NCBI RefSeq assembly: GCF_002305855.1
Contig: NZ_CP022163.1
Coordinates: forward strand, 248,292 to 312,291
DNA from: Melittangium boletus DSM 14713
Lineage (GTDB): Bacteria > Myxococcota > Myxococcia > Myxococcales > Myxococcaceae
Direction: 5' to 3'
Length of the DNA stretch: 64,000 bases
A program made the position numbers and the translations under genes. Below are positions 9,529-18,115 of the stretch, piece by piece. Position 1 is the stretch's first letter, and every line of letters begins with the position of its first letter. Under the pieces are notes generated by a model. It worked only from the letters and a program-made list of their open reading frames with translations. It had not been told where the DNA came from and did no database searches.

Positions 9529-10041
9529 ATGAGCAAAGAGAGTTCCGTCGCCCCTGCCGAGCGCGTCAACATCGTCTACAAGCCCGCCACGGGAAACATG
9601 ATGGAGCAGGTCGAGCTCCCCATGAAGATGCTGATGATGGGTGACTTCACCGGCAGGCAGGACGATCGTCCGCTGGAGGAGCGCGCCCCCATCAACGTGG
9701 ACAAGACGAACTTCAACGAGGTCATGGCGCAGCAGGATCTCAAGGTGAGCGTCTCCGTCGCGGACAAGCTGTCCAATGAGCAGGGCGCCAGTCTCTCAAT
9801 GGATTTGCAGTTCAAGACCCTGACGGACTTCGCTCCCGAGAGCATCGTCAATCAGGTGCCGGAGCTGCGCAAACTGCTCGAGCTGCGCAGCGCCCTCACC
9901 GCCCTCAAGGGACCCCTGGGCAACGTCCCGGCCTTCCGCAAGAAGCTCCAGGCGATGCTCGCCGACGACGAGGGCCGCAAGCGCCTCATCGACGAACTGG
10001 GCCTGAAGACCGACGACGGTAACGCTGACCCGACCAAGTAG
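9529..10041 (+). CDS. tssB: Type VI sheath small subunit TssB (VipA)
   Basis: TssB pairs with TssC to build the contractile sheath. The 170-aa product has the conserved VNIVYKPATGN and LPMKMLMMGDFTGR N-terminus and the FNEVMAQQDLKVSVSVADKL central region; the C-terminal helix (FRKKLQAMLADDEGRKRLI) is the segment that binds TssC in VipA/VipB structures. The AAGGAG ribosome binding site lies 10 nt before the ATG and is one of the best in the operon, as expected for a highly produced structural protein. tssC follows after 23 nt. Confidence 0.95.
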   Translation: MSKESSVAPAERVNIVYKPATGNMMEQVELPMKMLMMGDFTGRQDDRPLEERAPINVDKTNFNEVMAQQDLKVSVSVADKLSNEQGASLSMDLQFKTLTDFAPESIVNQVPELRKLLELRSALTALKGPLGNVPAFRKKLQAMLADDEGRKRLIDELGLKTDDGNADPTK

Positions 10042-10064
10042 CCCCAGCCGCGAGATCGAGAACC

Positions 10065-11552
10065 ATGAGCACCGAGATCATTTCCCAGAAGTCCGCGATC
10101 CCCGCAGCGGCCATCGCGTCTCCCTCCCTGCTCGACGAGATCCTCTCCGAGGCGAAGATCAAGCCCAAGGACGAGGGCTACGACATCGCCCGTCGGGGCG
10201 TGGAGGCCTTCATCTCCGAGATGCTGTCGCCCCAGCGCTCCCAGGAGCGGGTGGACAAGGCCCTGGTGGACGCGATGATCTCGGAGATCGACCGGCGCCT
10301 GTCCGCCCAGGTCAATGAGATCATGCATCACCCCGAGGTCCAGTCGCTGGAGTCCTCGTGGCGCTCGCTGAAGTTCCTCGTGGACCGGGTGGACTTCCGC
10401 GAGAACATCCGCGTGGAGATGCTCAACGCCTCCAAGGAGGACCTGCTCAAGGACTTCGAGGACTCGCCCGAGGTGGTGAAGTCCGGGCTGTATCGGATTG
10501 CCTACTCCAACGAGTATGGCGTGTTCGGTGGAAAGCCCTACGGCCTGTTGTTGGGCAACTACGACTTCGGTCCGGGACCCCAGGACATCGACCTGCTGCG
10601 CAAGTGCGCCTCCGTGGCGGCCATGGCGCATGCGCCGTTCATCGCCAATGCCAGTCCGGAGATGTTCGGGGAGCAGAGCTTCCTCAACCTGCCCAACCTC
10701 AAGGATCTCAAGTCCCAGTTCGAGGGGCCCCAGTACGCCCGGTGGCACTCGTTCCGCGAGAGCGAGGATGCGCGCTATGTGGGCTTGTGCATGCCGCGCT
10801 TCCTGCTGCGCCTGCCCTACGGCGAGAAGACGATTCCCGTGAAGGCCTTCAACTTCACCGAGGACGTCATCGGCCATCACGATCGCTACCTGTGGGGTCA
10901 TGCCTCCACGGCATTCGCCACGCGGGTGGCGGACTCGTTCGCCCGCTACCGCTGGAGCCCGAACATCGTGGGGCCCCAGTCCGGTGGCGCGGTGGAGATG
11001 ATGCCGTTGCACCAGTACGAGGCCATGGGAGAGATCCAGACCAAGGTCCCCACCGAGGTGCTGCTCACCGAGCGGCGCGAATACGAGCTGAGCGAGGAGG
11101 GCTTTATCGGGCTGGTATTCCGCAAGGACGCGGACAACGCGGCCTTCTTCTCGGCCAATTCGGCGCAGAAGCCCCGGTTCTTCGGCAGCACGCCCGAGGG
11201 CAAGGCCGCGGAGACCAACTACCGGCTCGGCACGCAGCTGCCCTACATGTTCATCATGACGCGTCTGGCACACTACGTGAAAGTGCTCCAGCGCGAGCAG
11301 ATCGGCAGCTGGAAGGAGCGCTCGGATCTGGAACGCGAGCTCAACCAGTGGATGAGCCAGTACATCGCCGACATGGACGACCCGGCGCCCGCGGTGCGCT
11401 CGCGCCGCCCGCTGCGCGCCGCGCGCGTGTCGGTGGAGGATGTGGAGGGACAGCCGGGCTGGTACCGCTGCAACCTCCAGGTGCGCCCGCACTTCAAGTA
11501 CATGGGCGCGGCCTTCACGCTGTCCCTGGTGGGCAAGTTGGACAAGGAGTGA
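10065..11552 (+). CDS. tssC: Type VI sheath large subunit TssC (VipB)
   Basis: TssC is the larger sheath subunit, and it carries the site recognised by ClpV through its TssB partner. The 495-aa product is typical in length and sequence: SLESSWRSLKFLVDRVDFRE, KDFEDSPEVVKSGLYRIAY, EYGVFGGKPYGLLLGNYDF, then NLPNLKDLKSQFEGPQY and the C-terminal AHYVKVLQREQIGSWKERSD, ELNQWMSQYIADMDDPAP and YRCNLQVRPHFKYMG. It is intact from end to end. A stem-loop overlaps its stop codon, before hcp. Confidence 0.97.
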   Translation: MSTEIISQKSAIPAAAIASPSLLDEILSEAKIKPKDEGYDIARRGVEAFISEMLSPQRSQERVDKALVDAMISEIDRRLSAQVNEIMHHPEVQSLESSWRSLKFLVDRVDFRENIRVEMLNASKEDLLKDFEDSPEVVKSGLYRIAYSNEYGVFGGKPYGLLLGNYDFGPGPQDIDLLRKCASVAAMAHAPFIANASPEMFGEQSFLNLPNLKDLKSQFEGPQYARWHSFRESEDARYVGLCMPRFLLRLPYGEKTIPVKAFNFTEDVIGHHDRYLWGHASTAFATRVADSFARYRWSPNIVGPQSGGAVEMMPLHQYEAMGEIQTKVPTEVLLTERREYELSEEGFIGLVFRKDADNAAFFSANSAQKPRFFGSTPEGKAAETNYRLGTQLPYMFIMTRLAHYVKVLQREQIGSWKERSDLERELNQWMSQYIADMDDPAPAVRSRRPLRAARVSVEDVEGQPGWYRCNLQVRPHFKYMGAAFTLSLVGKLDKE

Positions 11553-11590
11553 GCCCGTCACATCCGTGATCCGTGGTCTCTCACGGGCTC
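11551..11590 (+). promoter_or_regulatory. Inverted repeat between tssC and hcp
   Basis: GAGCCCGT at 11551-11558 is the exact reverse complement of ACGGGCTC at 11583-11590, with a 24-nt loop. It begins at the tssC stop codon. There is no T-run, so it is not a clear intrinsic terminator; it could act as an mRNA-processing or stability element upstream of hcp. Confidence 0.35.
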
Positions 11591-11659
11591 CATGCAACCC
11601 GGGCTCCCTCAAGGCGCCCGGCCTTCCGCGCCCCAAACGGCGCAATCACGAGGTGTCTC

Positions 11660-12151
11660 ATGGCTGAATCAGTACACCTGTACCTGAAGGCGAATGGAAC
11701 GGACATCAAGGGCGAGAGCACGCAGACGAGCCTGGGCCGCCAGGACTCCATCGAGTGCATCGCGTTCTCGCACGAGGTCATCACCGCGCGTGAGGCCGGC
11801 TCCGGGCTCGCCACGGGCCGTCGTCAGTACCCGCCCATCACCATCACCAAGCGCATCGACAAGTCGTCGCCGCTGATGATGAAGGCCCTGTGCGAGAACC
11901 AGGTCATCGAGGGCACCTTCAAGTTCTTCCGCCCCAACCCGACGGGGGATGGCACCACCGAGCAGTTCTATTCCATCGCCATCAAGAAGGGCCGCATCAA
12001 CAGCATCAAGCAGCACGTGCCGGACAGCTTCGTGCCGACCAGCACCAACCTGCCGCCCATGGAGGACGTCACCTTCGTGTTCCACACGATCGACTGGACG
12101 ATCACCAACGGCGGTATCACGCATACCGACACCTGGGACACCCAGCGCTAG
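11660..12151 (+). CDS. hcp: Type VI tube protein Hcp (TssD)
   Basis: Hcp forms stacked hexameric rings that make the inner tube of the T6SS and carry small effectors. The 163-aa product matches the Hcp1-type fold: HLYLKANGTDIKGESTQTS, DSIECIAFSHEVITAR, RQYPPITITKRIDKSSPLM, EGTFKFFRPNPTGDGT, then VTFVFHTIDWTITNGG and the C-terminal THTDTWDT. I chose ATG 11660 because GAGGTG sits about 5 nt upstream and the family starts here; the open frame upstream is non-coding spacer. It is unusually isolated in an otherwise compact operon, with about 108 nt before and 63 nt after, both containing inverted repeats. Confidence 0.97.
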   Translation: MAESVHLYLKANGTDIKGESTQTSLGRQDSIECIAFSHEVITAREAGSGLATGRRQYPPITITKRIDKSSPLMMKALCENQVIEGTFKFFRPNPTGDGTTEQFYSIAIKKGRINSIKQHVPDSFVPTSTNLPPMEDVTFVFHTIDWTITNGGITHTDTWDTQR

Positions 12152-12162
12152 TGCACCGTGAT

Positions 12163-12198
12163 TCCGGAGCGTCCGGACTGAATCCTGGACGCTCCGGA
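12163..12198 (+). terminator. Strong stem-loop between hcp and tssE
   Basis: CCGGAGCGTCC at 12164-12174 pairs perfectly with GGACGCTCCGG at 12187-12197, extended by one T-A pair, with a 12-nt loop. It lies 12 nt after the hcp stop. No T-run follows, so it may be a leaky terminator or a 3' stabiliser of an hcp transcript. The only GGAG near the tssE start (12196-12199) is partly inside the 3' arm. Confidence 0.5.
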
Positions 12199-12214
12199 GC
12201 CGTGCCCCCCCACC

Positions 12215-12613
12215 ATGGCCGAACGAGGACTCCTGACACGTCTGGCGGCCAGCAATCAGGGCTCGCTCGCGCCCCAGGCCAACACGCTGGGCGCCATCGC
12301 CGAACATCTCCGGGCCCTGCTCAACACCCGAAAGGGAGAGGCCGCCGCCGCTCCCAACTTCGGGATCATGGACTTCAACGACATCATCCATCTCTTCCCC
12401 GCGGCCATTCCGCGGATGCAGCAATCCATCCGCACCGCCATCCAGGAGTTCGAGCCGCGGCTGAGGAACGTCGTCGTTCAGCACATGCCGGACGAGAAGG
12501 AGCCCACCGTGCTGCGGTTCGACATCGTCGCGCAGCTCAACCTCAAGGAGGCTCGAGGCACCGTGCGCTTCCATACCGAGATGCATCCCGGCGGCCGCGT
12601 GAACCTTTGGTGA
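12215..12613 (+). CDS. tssE: Type VI baseplate protein TssE (gp25-like)
   Basis: TssE is the gp25/lysozyme-like wedge protein that starts sheath polymerisation. The 132-aa product shows the family helical start (GLLTRLAA, AIAEHLRALLNTRKGEA) and core NFGIMDFNDIIHLFP, followed by QQSIRTAIQEFEPRLRNV and the terminal strands VLRFDIVAQLNLKEARGTVR. The ATG has no good ribosome binding site: a C-run directly precedes it and the nearest GGAG is 15 nt away inside a stem-loop, so tssE is probably translated weakly compared with hcp, in line with its low copy number per machine. tssF starts 10 nt after its stop. Confidence 0.93.
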   Translation: MAERGLLTRLAASNQGSLAPQANTLGAIAEHLRALLNTRKGEAAAAPNFGIMDFNDIIHLFPAAIPRMQQSIRTAIQEFEPRLRNVVVQHMPDEKEPTVLRFDIVAQLNLKEARGTVRFHTEMHPGGRVNLW

Positions 12614-12623
12614 AGGGGCGAAG

Positions 12624-14372
12624 ATGTTCAGCAAGTACTACCTGAGCGAACTCAGTTATCTCCGGGAGATGGGACGGGCGTTTGGCCTGGCCAACCCGAG
12701 CGTCGCCGGCCTGCTGGTGGAGCGCGGCGCGGATCCGGACGTGGAGCGGCTGTTGGAGGGCTTCGCCTTCCTCACCGCGCGCATCCGCGAGCGGGTGGAA
12801 GACGATGTCCCCGAGATGGTACAGGGACTGTCCGAGCTTCTGCTGCCTCACTACCTGCGCCCAGTCCCCGCCTGCTCCATCGTGGAGTTCACTCCCCAGA
12901 TTCGCGCCTTGCGCGGCCGGTCCCGGATCGCGGCGGGCGCCGAAGTGGCCTCGCAGGCACTCGACGGCACCTCCTGCGTCTTCCGCACCACCAGTGACGT
13001 GGACCTGCTTCCGCTCACCCTGCAGGATGCCCTGCTGGACCGCTCGTCCGTATCATCCCCGGTGCTGCGGCTGTTCTTCCAGACGACGGCCCAGGGGCGC
13101 GAGGAGTTGCAGCGGCCTCAGGGCCTGCGCCTCTTCATTCACGGGGAATTGTCCTCGAGCACGCGCATCCTGCTGTGGCTGCTGCGCTACTGTCGCCAGG
13201 TGCGGGTACGCGGCGCTTCTGGTGGAGACGGTGTGGTGCTCCAGCCGCAGTGCATCCGGCCCGTGGGCTTCGATCGTGATTTCTCGCTGCTGCCCTGGCC
13301 TCGGGCTTTGGAGGGCTACCGTCTGCTCCAGGAGTACTTCACCCTTCCGGAGAAATTCCTCTTCTTCGAGGTCCGGAATCTGGAGGCGGCCGCCTCGGTC
13401 ATGGACGAGCGCTTTGAAATCGCCTTCCACCTGGAGCGCCCTCCCCCCCTGGATGCACGCATCACCCGGGAGATGTTCCGCCTCCACTGCGTTCCGGTCA
13501 TCAACCTCTTCCGAGCACCCGCGGCGCCCCTCTTCCACCATGCCCTGAGCCGCGAGCAGCTGGTTCGGGCCGCGGAGTTCCATCCCCAGCACGCGGAGGT
13601 GTACGCCTTGGACGCGGTGACGGGACTGACAGCGGGGCGTACCGAGCGCCGCACCTACCGGCCCTTCCATGAGTTCGAGCACACGGTGGGCGAAGACGCC
13701 GAGCCCGCCTTCTACCGCCTGCGGCGGATCCACTCCCCCGTCGATGATGGAATCGACACCTACCTCACCTTGGAGACTCCCCGGGACGTGGCGCCGTCCC
13801 TCGACACCGAGGAGGTGCTCTCCATCGATCTCACCTGTACCAACCGCTCGTTGCCAGCGCGGTTGCAGGTGGGGGACATCTGCCTGCCCACGTCGGCGTC
13901 GCCGACCAACGCGAAGTTCAAGAACATCTCCCCGGTGAGCCGGCCGGCACGCGCGCCCCTGGGAACGGAGCTGCATTGGCGATTGCTCTCGCATCTGGCC
14001 ATCAACCAGCACTCCATCGCGGATGCCGCCGCGCTCCGCCGCCTGCTCGACCTCTATAACTTCCAGGCATTGGCGGACAACCTCGCGGCCCGCGCCAGCC
14101 GTCTGCGCATCAACGCCATCCGCACCGTGGAGCTCCGACCGCTCACCCGGTTCCTCGAGGGCTCTCCCCTGCGGGGCAACCGGACGCTGGTGGACCTCGA
14201 CGAGACGAACTTCATGGGTGTGGGGGATGCCTTCCTGTTCGGATGCATCCTCGATGAGCTGCTGGCCTCCCACGTCACCCTCAACTCCTTCAACGAGCTG
14301 GCCATCCGGCTCCAGCCCTCGCAGACCGAGTTCTCATGGCTCCCGAGGAACGGCTCCCAGAAGCTCTTGTAG
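12624..14372 (+). CDS. tssF: Type VI baseplate protein TssF
   Basis: TssF (ImpG/VasA) makes the baseplate wedge with TssG, TssE and TssK. The 582-aa product has the family's characteristic start YYLSELSYLREMGRAFGLAN, followed by DPDVERLLEGFAFLTARI, the LLPHYLRPVPACSIVEF stretch, PLRGNRTLVDLDETNF near the end, and LFGCILDELLASHVTLNSFN. Length is normal. Its 3' end overlaps tssG by 37 nt, an overlap seen in many T6SS loci for this pair, suggesting coupled translation. Confidence 0.95.
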   Translation: MFSKYYLSELSYLREMGRAFGLANPSVAGLLVERGADPDVERLLEGFAFLTARIRERVEDDVPEMVQGLSELLLPHYLRPVPACSIVEFTPQIRALRGRSRIAAGAEVASQALDGTSCVFRTTSDVDLLPLTLQDALLDRSSVSSPVLRLFFQTTAQGREELQRPQGLRLFIHGELSSSTRILLWLLRYCRQVRVRGASGGDGVVLQPQCIRPVGFDRDFSLLPWPRALEGYRLLQEYFTLPEKFLFFEVRNLEAAASVMDERFEIAFHLERPPPLDARITREMFRLHCVPVINLFRAPAAPLFHHALSREQLVRAAEFHPQHAEVYALDAVTGLTAGRTERRTYRPFHEFEHTVGEDAEPAFYRLRRIHSPVDDGIDTYLTLETPRDVAPSLDTEEVLSIDLTCTNRSLPARLQVGDICLPTSASPTNAKFKNISPVSRPARAPLGTELHWRLLSHLAINQHSIADAAALRRLLDLYNFQALADNLAARASRLRINAIRTVELRPLTRFLEGSPLRGNRTLVDLDETNFMGVGDAFLFGCILDELLASHVTLNSFNELAIRLQPSQTEFSWLPRNGSQKLL

Positions 14373-15379
14373 AGGCGGCCCGCGAGCTGGCCGAGCAAGC
14401 GCCCCGCCTGGGCTTCTTCCAGCTCGTGGCCTATCTGGAGCGCCTGACGGCGTCCGGGGCGGCGCGCGTCGGGAGCGTGGGCCCGGTGAACGAGGAGATG
14501 ATTCGATTCCGGCATGATCCGTCCCTGGGCTTCTCGCCGGGAGACATCGGCTCGGTGACGCTGCGGCACGTTCCCGTGCGCGCGGAGGATCCCTTCTCGC
14601 GGCGTCCCCTGTTCGAGGTGGTGAGCCACTTCCTCGGGCTCACGGGCTCGGTGAGTCCGATGCCGATGTACATCGCCGAGGAGGTCGCCCAGGAGGATCC
14701 GGATCACGCCGTCCGCCGGGAGTTCCTGGATCTCTTCCATCACCGGCTGCTCTCCCTGCTCTATCGCATCGAGTCCAAGTATCGGGTCAGCAGCGAGTCC
14801 AATACGGATAACAACGACCAGTGGTCTCGACGGTTGCTGGCGCTCGCGGGCTTCGACACGTACGAGGGAGACAGGACGAGCAAGCTGCCCACCCGGAGGC
14901 TCTTGCGCATCGTTCCCTTGCTGGCTTCCCGTGCACGCACCGCCGAGAAATTGGAGGCGGCCTTGGAGGACGTGTTGGGCGAAGAGCTGGAGGGGGCGCG
15001 GGTGCGGGTGGAGCAGTTCGTGGGCCGATGGGTGGACATCGATGCCCGGCTGCAGCTCGGCCGCGGCAACCATATTCTCGGGAAGAATACCGTGCTGGGC
15101 GGCAAGGCCTACGATCGGACGGGGAAGATCAAGATCCACATCGAGCCCCTACCCACCACCGTGTACCGGCGGATGCTGCCCGGAGGAGACCTGCTGCCCC
15201 AAGCGCGAGAGGTAGTGCGGCTCTTCCTGAAGGATCCCATTGAGTACGAGTTCGAACTGGGACTGACGGAAGGTGTCACCCAGACGTTCACTCTCTCGAG
15301 CACGCAGTCGGCGCAGTTGGGGCGGGACACGTGGTTGGGGAAGGGCCGGCAGGCGCGTCTCTCGATTCCGGGCATGTGA
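14336..15379 (+). CDS. tssG: Type VI baseplate protein TssG
   Basis: TssG (ImpH/VasB) binds two copies of TssF in each baseplate wedge. The 347-aa product contains LGFFQLVAYLERLT, VRFRHDPSLGFSPGDI-like (here IRFRHDPSLGFSPGD), the FEVVSHFLGLTGSVSPMPMY motif typical of the family, FLDLFHHRLLSLLYR, then a C-terminal half with RTAEKLEAALEDVLG and a WLGKGRQARLSIPGM end. The start at 14336 lies inside tssF. A short stem-loop (CGTCGG-CAA-CCGACG, 15396-15410) follows the stop, before clpV. Confidence 0.93.
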   Translation: MAPEERLPEALVEAARELAEQAPRLGFFQLVAYLERLTASGAARVGSVGPVNEEMIRFRHDPSLGFSPGDIGSVTLRHVPVRAEDPFSRRPLFEVVSHFLGLTGSVSPMPMYIAEEVAQEDPDHAVRREFLDLFHHRLLSLLYRIESKYRVSSESNTDNNDQWSRRLLALAGFDTYEGDRTSKLPTRRLLRIVPLLASRARTAEKLEAALEDVLGEELEGARVRVEQFVGRWVDIDARLQLGRGNHILGKNTVLGGKAYDRTGKIKIHIEPLPTTVYRRMLPGGDLLPQAREVVRLFLKDPIEYEFELGLTEGVTQTFTLSSTQSAQLGRDTWLGKGRQARLSIPGM

Positions 15380-15448
15380 AGCAAGACTCTGAGGGCGTCG
15401 GCAACCGACGGCGTTGGCGCTCTCCGATAGACCTCGTGCCGTCCCCCG

Positions 15449-18094
15449 TTGGAGGGTGCCGCCATCCGAGTTGAACCGAAAGCCCTCGTCCGCCGTCTCA
15501 CGCCCACGGCCACTCGAACGCTGGAGGCCGCGGTCGCGCGCGCCAGCAGCGGGCGTTTCTATGAAATCGTGGTCGAGCACATGCTCGCGCAGATGCTCGA
15601 GCCAGAGGACTCGGACGTCGCCCACCTGCTGCGGCACTTCCAGGTGGACCGCCGCCGCCTGACCACCAGCGTGGAGCGAGCCATCCAGGGACTGCGCTCC
15701 GGCAATGCCGGACGGCCCGTCTTCTCCGAATCGCTCTTCCAGTGGTTCGAGGACGCCTGGTTGATGGCCTCTGTCGAGCAGGGGGCAACGCGCCTGCGCT
15801 CCGGGGCGCTCTTCGCCCAGTTCCTGGTTCGCCGCAGCCGCTACACCGCCGAACTCTTCCCGGAGCTGGAAGGCATCTCCCGCGACGAGCTGATGGCCGT
15901 CCTGGACACCGTGCTGAGGCCCTCGTCCGAGACGTTGGAGGTGACGCCTGATCCCGCCCCGGGTACGACCCCCGAGGCACCCACCGGTGGCGCGGTTAGC
16001 GGCGAGGCGCTCCGCCGTTTCGCCACATCCTTCACCGGCCGGGTTCGCGAGGGAAAGATCGATCCCATCTTCGGCCGCCATCGGGAGATCCGCCAGATGG
16101 TGGACATCCTCTCGCGGCGCCGGAAGAACAACCCTATCCTGGTCGGCGAGCCAGGCGTGGGCAAGACGGCGTTGGTGGAGGGTCTCGCCTGGGCCATCGT
16201 GAAGGGCGATGTGCCCGAAGCGCTGAAGAACGTGGAGTTGCTGGGGCTCGACCTCGGCCTGTTGCAGGCCGGCGCGGGGGTGCGAGGCGAGTTCGAGAAC
16301 CGTCTCAAGTCCGTCATTGGCGAGGTGAAAGCATCCCCCACCCCCATCATCCTTTTCATCGATGAGGCTCATACACTCATCGGCTCAGGAGCCGGGGCTG
16401 GCGGGAGTGACGGAGCCAACTTGCTCAAGCCCGCGCTAGCGCGAGGCGAACTGCGCACCATCGCCGCCACCACGTGGGGTGAGTACAAGAAGTACTTCGA
16501 GAAGGACGCTGCCCTCGAGCGACGCTTCCAGCCCGTCAAGGTGGACGAGCCGAGCGTCGAGGAGGCCGAGTTGATGCTTCGAGGCTTGCGGTCCACCTAC
16601 GAGGCGGCGCACGGCATCACCATCCGTGACGAGGCCGTCTCCGCCGCGGTGAGACTCTCCAGCCGGTACATCTCGGGCCGCCAGCTTCCGGACAAGGCGG
16701 TGGACCTGCTCGACACGGCGGCCGCACGCGTGAAGATCGAGCTGTCCACGAAACCGGATGGACTGATGGCGCTCGAGCAGGAAATCTCCTCCCTGGAGCG
16801 TGAGCGCGAGACCCGGCGGAGAGATCTCTCCGAGGGCCACCCAGGGGACATCGAGGCGGTGGCGAAGCTGGAGGAGAAGCTAGCCGTCGTGCGTGACCAG
16901 CTCGCCTCGTTGCAGGCACGATGGGAGATGGAGCGTACCGCGGTGAGCGAGCTGATGGCCGCGCGCAAGGCGTTGCTCTCCGCGCATTCCGAGGTGGACC
17001 CAGCACCCCTGAAAGCCGCGGTGGACGAGGCATCGGCGAAGCTGACCAGGACTCGCGGTGAGGACCCCTTGGTCCACGCGGACGTGGACGCGGACATCGT
17101 GGCACGCGTGGTGGCGAGCTGGACTGGCATCCCCGTGGGAAGGATGCGGAGCGACTTGCTCACCACGGTGTTGAGCCTCGAGACACGACTGACCGAGCGC
17201 GTACGTGGCCAGGAGCCGACCCTGCGCAAGGTAGCGGAGATCATCCGCATCTCCCAGGCGGGCATCCGCAATCCGGACGCTCCTATTGGTGTGATGCTCT
17301 TCGTGGGCCCCAGCGGAGTAGGCAAGACGGAGACGGCGCTGGCGCTGGCCGACACGCTCTACGGTGGAGAGCGCTTCATGACCACACTCAACATGAGCGA
17401 GTTCCAGGAGAAGCACACCGTCTCACGGCTCATCGGCTCGCCTCCCGGCTACGTGGGCTACGGTGAGGGCGGTTTGCTGACGGAAGCCGTGCGGCAGCGG
17501 CCCTATTCGGTGGTACTGCTGGACGAGTGCGAGAAGGCCGACCTGGAGGTGATGAACCTCTTCTACCAGGTATTCGACAAAGGCGTGCTCAATGACAGCG
17601 AGGGCCGTGCCGTCGACTTCCGTAACACCATCATCATCCTCACCAGCAATCTGGGCTCGGATATTCTCATGCGGATGCACGAGTCAGGAGCGACGCCCAC
17701 CGCCGAGGACATGATCGCCAAGGTGCGCCCCGCGCTGAGCAAACACTTCAAGCCGGCGCTGCTGGCGCGCATGACCATCATCCCCTACGCTCCCGTGGGC
17801 ACCCACATCATGCGGGAGATCGTCGCGATGAAGCTCGACAAAGTGGTGGGACGTCTGCGCGCGGCCCACGGAGTGGAGACAACTCTGGCTCCCGAGCTGC
17901 TCGACGAGCTGGCGCGCCGCTGTACCGAGGCGGAGACAGGTGCGCGCAACGCGGAGCACATCCTGCAAGGCTCGCTGATGCCTGCCCTCTCCCGGGAGCT
18001 GCTCCAGCGCTTGGCTGGCGGCCTGCTCCCTCGCCAATTGAACGTCTCCCTCTCCGCCGAGGGGGGTTGGGATATTTGCTTCGCCGAGGCATAG
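15449..18094 (+). CDS. clpV: Type VI ATPase TssH (ClpV)
   Basis: ClpV is the hexameric AAA+ unfoldase that disassembles contracted TssB/TssC sheaths. The 881-aa product has an N-domain (about 1-160, EHMLAQMLEPEDSDVAHLL), AAA1 with Walker A GEPGVGKT near residue 233 and LFIDEAHTLIGSG, a ClpB-like middle coiled coil (about 420-520), AAA2 with GPSGVGKT near residue 620 and VVLLDECEKAD, and a C-terminal ClpB D2-small domain. The start is uncertain. The first possible standard start in frame is TTG 15449, which lacks a ribosome binding site. GGAGGG (15451-15456) lies inside the first codons, 7 nt before an ATC codon at 15464 that leads into the conserved RVEPKALVRRL. The true start may therefore be ATC. 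Confidence 0.93.
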   Translation: MEGAAIRVEPKALVRRLTPTATRTLEAAVARASSGRFYEIVVEHMLAQMLEPEDSDVAHLLRHFQVDRRRLTTSVERAIQGLRSGNAGRPVFSESLFQWFEDAWLMASVEQGATRLRSGALFAQFLVRRSRYTAELFPELEGISRDELMAVLDTVLRPSSETLEVTPDPAPGTTPEAPTGGAVSGEALRRFATSFTGRVREGKIDPIFGRHREIRQMVDILSRRRKNNPILVGEPGVGKTALVEGLAWAIVKGDVPEALKNVELLGLDLGLLQAGAGVRGEFENRLKSVIGEVKASPTPIILFIDEAHTLIGSGAGAGGSDGANLLKPALARGELRTIAATTWGEYKKYFEKDAALERRFQPVKVDEPSVEEAELMLRGLRSTYEAAHGITIRDEAVSAAVRLSSRYISGRQLPDKAVDLLDTAAARVKIELSTKPDGLMALEQEISSLERERETRRRDLSEGHPGDIEAVAKLEEKLAVVRDQLASLQARWEMERTAVSELMAARKALLSAHSEVDPAPLKAAVDEASAKLTRTRGEDPLVHADVDADIVARVVASWTGIPVGRMRSDLLTTVLSLETRLTERVRGQEPTLRKVAEIIRISQAGIRNPDAPIGVMLFVGPSGVGKTETALALADTLYGGERFMTTLNMSEFQEKHTVSRLIGSPPGYVGYGEGGLLTEAVRQRPYSVVLLDECEKADLEVMNLFYQVFDKGVLNDSEGRAVDFRNTIIILTSNLGSDILMRMHESGATPTAEDMIAKVRPALSKHFKPALLARMTIIPYAPVGTHIMREIVAMKLDKVVGRLRAAHGVETTLAPELLDELARRCTEAETGARNAEHILQGSLMPALSRELLQRLAGGLLPRQLNVSLSAEGGWDICFAEA

Positions 18095-18115
18095 GTACTG
18101 GCCCCAGGAAGACCC

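Noticed and set aside
15396..15410. Short hairpin CGTCGG-CAA-CCGACG after tssG as a terminator
   Set aside because: Only six base pairs, three-base loop, no T-run, and clpV follows on the same strand; mentioned only in the tssG entry.
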